DNA of 64,000 nucleotides. Source: Sellimonas caecigallum. GTDB lineage: Bacteria; Bacillota; Clostridia; Lachnospirales; Lachnospiraceae. Below are positions 60,058 to 64,000 of this stretch, one piece after another. Made by a program: the position numbers and the translations under genes. Each line of letters starts with the position of its first letter. Within the stretch, counting starts at the first letter, position 1. The notes beneath the pieces were generated by a model. That model searched no databases. It saw only the letters and a program-made list of their open reading frames with translations, and was not told where the DNA came from. Location of the stretch: NCBI RefSeq assembly GCF_045038405.1, contig NZ_CP173660.1, forward strand, positions 1,488,001-1,552,000, read 5' to 3'.

Positions 60058-61596
60058 ATGTCACAGATTCAGGTCAGTCATCTGACATTTGGTTACGAAG
60101 GCAGTTTTGACAATGTATTCGAAGATGTTTCTTTTGTCATTGACACGGATTGGAAACTTGGCTTTATAGGACGAAACGGAAAAGGAAAGACAACGTTTCT
60201 GAATTTGCTGATGGGAAACTATCCATATCAGGGAAAGATCAGTGCCGCGGCGGTATTTGACTGCTTCCCCTACGAGATCACGGAAGAGAATATACAGATG
60301 CCGGCAGCAGACTTTGTGGAAGATCTGAAGGCAGGGTGCGAGCTGTGGCGTGTAATATGTGAGCTGAATCTTTTGGAAGAGAGTGCGGAAATTTTATATC
60401 GGCCTTTCAAAACACTAAGTCCAGGACAGCGGGGAAAGATTCTGCTGGCAGTGCTTTTTTCCGGGGAGGATGATTTCCTGCTGATAGACGAGCCTACCAA
60501 TCATCTGGATGAAGGGGCGAGAGAGTGTGTGAAAAAATATCTGTCTTCCAAGAAAGGATTTATTCTTGTCTCACATGACAGGGACCTTCTGGATGCCTGC
60601 ATCGACCACGTCCTCGTACTGAACCGGCAGACGATCGAAGTACAGGCCGGCAATTTTTCCAGCTGGTGGGAGAACAAAAGGCGGAAAGATCTGTTTATGA
60701 AAACGGAAAATGAAAAACATCTGAAAGAGATTGGAAAGCTGAAGAAGGCAGCGGCGCAGAGTACACGGTGGGCGGACAAAAATGAGCGCACGAAGATTGG
60801 ATATGATCCTGTCAAAGAACATGACAGACCTACAAGGGCATATATCGGCGGAAAGACGAAGAAGATGCAGAGCCGTGTAAAGCAGATGGAAAAGAGGTTA
60901 AAACGGGAGATCGATGAGAAAGAAGGGCTTTTGGCAGACATAGAAGAAACAGCAGATCTCAAACTTATGCCGCTTGTGCATCACAAGGAACGGATTGTAA
61001 ATGTAAAAGATTATAGCTTACAGTATAGAGGAGCGGATGGCCCGGTATTTACCGATCTTACATTTACAGTTGAAAGAGGGGAGCGGATCGCAGTATGTGG
61101 GGAGAACGGATGCGGTAAATCCACTCTGATCAAGATGATCTTGCAAAAAGCAAACGTGGCAGATACGTGTCTTCCTGTTGTGGAAAGCGGTGTTTGTGAG
61201 ACGGCCTCAGGGCTTGTGATCTCGTATGTAGATCAGGATACATCGGGATTAAGAGGCACAGTGTCCGAATTCTGCATCGAGCGGAAGCTGGATGAAAGTC
61301 TGTTTTGTGCGATACTGCGCCAGCTTGATTTTGACAGGGCTCAGTTTGCCAAAAATATGGAAGACTATTCGGAAGGCCAGAAAAAGAAAGTGCTTTTGGC
61401 TGCCAGCCTTCTTACTCCTGCGCATCTGTATATATGGGATGAACCTCTTAATTACATCGATGTGTTTTCCAGAATGCAGATTGAAAAATTGCTGCTGGAG
61501 TATGAGCCGACGATGCTGTTTGTGGAGCATGACAAACGATTCTGCGAGAAAATTGCCACAAAGACGATATGGCTGCCTTTTACACGCCGACACTAG
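60058..61596 (+). CDS. ABC-F ribosomal protection protein (Lsa/Vga-like)
   Basis: 512 residues from the ATG at 60058 (AAAGGAGA seven bases upstream). Two ATPase domains without membrane segments: Walker A FIGRNGKGKTT and CGENGCGKST, signatures LSPGQRGK and YSEGQKKK, Walker B LLIDEPTNHLD and IWDEPLNYID, joined by a basic coiled linker (~190-300). Opening (SHLTFGYEGSFDNVFEDVSF) and the DEPLNYID form are those of Lsa/Vga-type antibiotic-resistance ABC-F factors, which dislodge lincosamides, streptogramins A or pleuromutilins from the ribosome. The upstream attenuator supports inducible resistance; the exact drugs are not readable. Confidence 0.88.
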   Translation: MSQIQVSHLTFGYEGSFDNVFEDVSFVIDTDWKLGFIGRNGKGKTTFLNLLMGNYPYQGKISAAAVFDCFPYEITEENIQMPAADFVEDLKAGCELWRVICELNLLEESAEILYRPFKTLSPGQRGKILLAVLFSGEDDFLLIDEPTNHLDEGARECVKKYLSSKKGFILVSHDRDLLDACIDHVLVLNRQTIEVQAGNFSSWWENKRRKDLFMKTENEKHLKEIGKLKKAAAQSTRWADKNERTKIGYDPVKEHDRPTRAYIGGKTKKMQSRVKQMEKRLKREIDEKEGLLADIEETADLKLMPLVHHKERIVNVKDYSLQYRGADGPVFTDLTFTVERGERIAVCGENGCGKSTLIKMILQKANVADTCLPVVESGVCETASGLVISYVDQDTSGLRGTVSEFCIERKLDESLFCAILRQLDFDRAQFAKNMEDYSEGQKKKVLLAASLLTPAHLYIWDEPLNYIDVFSRMQIEKLLLEYEPTMLFVEHDKRFCEKIATKTIWLPFTRRH

Positions 61597-61605
61597 GGAG
61601 GGACT

Positions 61606-62397
61606 ATGAAAAATATATTTATTGAAGGGCTTCCCGGCATGGGAAAATCAACTTTGCAAAGAAAAATTTCTGCAGCATTTCCTTATTATCGTGTTTGCAG
61701 GGAAGGAGAGTATTCCCCGGTAGATTTAGCATGGTGTGCCTGGATGACAAAAGAGGAGTACGATGGAATTTTGGAAAAATATGTCCCGATTCGTGAAGAG
61801 ATCAGGCGGGAGACGATTGAGGAGGGCGCTCATTATGTTGTGCCTTACACAGGAATCCTAACAGATATACCGGGATTCCACAAAGAAATGGAAACGTTTG
61901 AAATCTATGGAGGAAGAAAATCTCTGCATGATTTGGAAGAGATCATTCTGTCTCGATACCGGAAGTTTTCCAGGACAGCCCATCTGTTCGAATGTGCATT
62001 TATGCAGAATATATTGGACGAACTGATCCTGTTTCAGCAGGTAAGTGACGATGAAATTTTAGACTTTTACAAAATATTGTACGCGTCCATAAACAGACAG
62101 GATTTCCTTTTATTGTATTTATTCAGTGATCAAATCGAGGAAATCACAGAAGAGATAAAAAGAGAGCGTGTGGATACAAGGGGAGAGGAAGTGTGGTACC
62201 GCCTGATGGTGTCCTATCTGGTGCATTCTCCTTATGGTCAGGAACGGGGATATCAGGGGTGGGATGATCTGATCGCCCATTTCCGGCACAGACAGGAAAT
62301 AGAGCTTCGGATCATCCGTGAAGTGGTCAAAGAACAGGCCATCGTCCTTCCGGCAAGGGAATGGAAGCCGGAGGACGTACTTGGCCGTTGTATGTGA
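61606..62397 (+). CDS. P-loop NTPase of unknown function downstream of ABC-F
   Basis: 263 residues. P-loop FIEGLPGMGKSTLQRK at residues 4-19; otherwise helical and acidic (YVPIREEIRRETIEEGAHYV, FECAFMQNILDELILFQQVS, the latter resembling an ExxF/DR-type kinase helix). Size and layout are compatible with a small-molecule or nucleoside kinase. Only ten bases follow the ABC-F stop, with AGGGAGG before the ATG, so it is co-transcribed and probably co-induced by the same drugs. Function not recognised. Confidence 0.75.
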   Translation: MKNIFIEGLPGMGKSTLQRKISAAFPYYRVCREGEYSPVDLAWCAWMTKEEYDGILEKYVPIREEIRRETIEEGAHYVVPYTGILTDIPGFHKEMETFEIYGGRKSLHDLEEIILSRYRKFSRTAHLFECAFMQNILDELILFQQVSDDEILDFYKILYASINRQDFLLLYLFSDQIEEITEEIKRERVDTRGEEVWYRLMVSYLVHSPYGQERGYQGWDDLIAHFRHRQEIELRIIREVVKEQAIVLPAREWKPEDVLGRCM

Positions 62398-62426
62398 GAA
62401 GCTGATAACCCCTTTTTCAAGGATTT

Positions 62427-64000
62427 TTATGCAAACTGGCTGTAATAAAGTGCTGCATAAGCCCCTTTCTTTGCCAGAAGTTCCGCATGGTTTCCCTGCT
62501 CGATGATATTACCGTTCTCCATAAAGAGGATGATATCGGCATCCCGTATGGTGGACAGGCGGTGCGCGATCACGAAACTTGTTCTGCCTTTCATCAGTTT
62601 CTGCATGGCTTTGTTGATTTCTGTCTCCGTACGCGTATCCACGCTTGACGTCGCCTCATCAAGGATCAGAATAGGTGGGTTGCACAGGAATACTCTGGCA
62701 ATTGTCAAAAGCTGCCTCTGTCCTACGGATAGATTGGAGCCTTCATTGTCCAGCATAGTGTCATAACCTTGCGGCATGGTCCGGATGAAATAATCTACTT
62801 TGGCAGCTTTGGCAGCCGCGATGATTTCTTCCCGTGTGGCATCCGGTTTTCCGTAGGCAATGTTTTCTGCGATCGTCCCGCCGAATAACCACGTATCCTG
62901 GAGGACCATACCGAAATTCTGCCTCAGCCCCTCTCTTGTCAGATTCACAGACGGTATGCCGTCCACAAGAATCTGTCCGCCGTTTACTTCATAAAATCGC
63001 ATCAGCAGATTGATCAGTGTTGTCTTTCCTGCTCCGGTGCTTCCGACCACGGCGATCTTCTGTCCAGGCTTTGCTGTAAAGCTGATATCTTTCATCAGCA
63101 TTTTTGACGGATCATAGCCAAAGCTTACATGCTCAAAGGAGATGGTCCCTTTTGCGTGTTCCAGGACAACAGGTGTCTTTGTATCCGGAACTTCCTCTGT
63201 ATCGTCAAGGAGTTCAAATGTACGCTCTGCAGATGCCAGCGCGGACTGCAGCGTATTGATCATAAAGGACGCCTGGGTCAGAGGCTCAGCCGCCTGATTG
63301 ACATACTGGAAAAATGCCTGTACCACACCGATAGTCATTGTTCCTTTGAGCATGGCTGCCCCTGCGATCACGGCGATTCCTGCCTGACCGAGTCTTGTGA
63401 CCAGACGGATCAGAGGATTTACACTGTTTGTCATAAAGTCGGCTTTCTGAGATGCCAGACGGTTTTCTTCTGTGCTTTTGCGAACCTTTGCAATGCTTTC
63501 CTGTTCGCGGTTATATGCTTTGATAATATTTCTTCCGGTGTAGTATTCCTCCACTATCCCCGTCAGTTCCCCGATGGAATCCTGGCGAAGAGCGGCATAC
63601 TTCAGGTTTTTTCCGGCGACTGCGCGTGTGATCAGCATACTGATCGCCATGAAAATCAGAAATATGACAGTGAGAAATACGTTGTAATAGATCATGACCG
63701 CTATTGAACCGATGATGGTTCCCACGGCAACGATGAGTTTCAAAAGACCCGTCTGTAATGTCTCTGTAATCTTGTCAAGGTCGTTGGTCAAACGGCTTAA
63801 AATTTCGCCGGATTTGTTCTGGTCAAAAAACTTCAAAGGAAGGACGTTTAATTTTGCTGCAATCTGCTGTCTTAGATTCAATACAAGCATGTCTGCCACG
63901 TTTGCCATCAAAAATGACTGCAGATAATAGAAGAGCCATGTAAAAAAATACAGGGTAGTCAGAGACAGGATATCCTTCCCCAGTCCATCCCATGTGAGGA
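62427..64000 (-). CDS. Multidrug-type ABC half-transporter, 5' partial
   Basis: At least 524 residues; the frame stays open to the right edge, so the N terminus (about the first two or three membrane helices) is missing. Type IV exporter fold: membrane part (DQNKSGEILSRLTNDLDKIT, a hallmark coupling-helix segment) then ATPase with Walker A VGSTGAGKTTLINLL, Q-loop MVLQDTWLFGG, signature LSVGQRQLLTIARV and Walker B ILILDEATSSVDTRTE. Typically works as a heterodimer with an adjacent paralogue, expected to lie upstream, beyond the window. Confidence 0.94.
   Translation of the reverse strand, partial: LTWDGLGKDILSLTTLYFFTWLFYYLQSFLMANVADMLVLNLRQQIAAKLNVLPLKFFDQNKSGEILSRLTNDLDKITETLQTGLLKLIVAVGTIIGSIAVMIYYNVFLTVIFLIFMAISMLITRAVAGKNLKYAALRQDSIGELTGIVEEYYTGRNIIKAYNREQESIAKVRKSTEENRLASQKADFMTNSVNPLIRLVTRLGQAGIAVIAGAAMLKGTMTIGVVQAFFQYVNQAAEPLTQASFMINTLQSALASAERTFELLDDTEEVPDTKTPVVLEHAKGTISFEHVSFGYDPSKMLMKDISFTAKPGQKIAVVGSTGAGKTTLINLLMRFYEVNGGQILVDGIPSVNLTREGLRQNFGMVLQDTWLFGGTIAENIAYGKPDATREEIIAAAKAAKVDYFIRTMPQGYDTMLDNEGSNLSVGQRQLLTIARVFLCNPPILILDEATSSVDTRTETEINKAMQKLMKGRTSFVIAHRLSTIRDADIILFMENGNIIEQGNHAELLAKKGAYAALYYSQFA

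Overview
The window looks like a chromosomal segment of a mucin-associated, spore-forming Lachnospiraceae (Clostridia; the [Ruminococcus] torques/gnavus neighbourhood is a guess, not a measurement). Reasons: Firmicute housekeeping blocks (gdpP-rplI-dnaB, mutS2, YhaM, RlmD), CotF-like spore coat genes, sugar ABC operons without their own ATPase, AraC regulators divergent from their operons, and a nearly complete set of enzymes for intracellular breakdown of mucin O-glycan cores. No rRNA, tRNA, CRISPR array, prophage or insertion sequence was seen. REGION 1 (1-26.7 kb) is a host-glycan utilisation island. It starts inside a GH112 galacto-N-biose/lacto-N-biose phosphorylase, followed by an anaerobic sulfatase maturase, a convergent cytoplasmic sulfatase and a TauE/SafE-type anion exporter. 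Next come an AraC regulator and an ABC importer (lipoprotein plus two permeases plus a 56-residue membrane protein). A second AraC regulator stands divergent from a nucleotidyltransferase, an N-acetylhexosamine 1-kinase (NahK type) and GalE, which would process the Gal-1-P and GalNAc/GlcNAc released by GH112. After a small toxin-antitoxin remnant, a third AraC regulator is divergent from a GH129 alpha-N-acetylgalactosaminidase, a Gfo/Idh/MocA oxidoreductase and a second ABC importer. The island ends with a 1357-residue GH31 protein carrying FN3, CBM32-like, dockerin-like and cohesin-like domains but no signal peptide. All hydrolases in the island lack visible export signals, so the inferred scheme is: import small glycans or glycopeptides, remove sulfate, split core disaccharides by phosphorolysis, clip alpha-GalNAc, and feed the sugars into Leloir-type metabolism. 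REGION 2 (26.7-35.3 kb): a fourth AraC regulator divergent from a three-gene ABC-2 transporter, an XRE regulator with a six-fold 10-residue Ala/Gly repeat, feoAB, a YesL-like membrane protein and an unknown membrane-anchored protein. REGION 3 (35.3-50.9 kb) is core genome: gdpP, rplI, dnaB, a MerR regulator, a small ferredoxin, an orphan sugar-binding lipoprotein, a two-component system downstream of mutS2, a degenerate HtrA/PDZ protein, YhaM, RlmD and a nitrilase-like hydrolase. REGION 4 (50.9-64 kb) is accessory: decayed DNA, two CotF-like genes, a pair of 578-residue AMP-binding paralogues with a shared promoter element and a gene-conversion-like tract, an ABC-2 exporter, a flavodoxin/HxlR pair, a GNAT acetyltransferase, an Lsa-type ABC-F resistance protein behind a transcription-attenuation leader with a three-codon reading frame, a P-loop protein, and a multidrug-type ABC half-transporter cut by the right edge.
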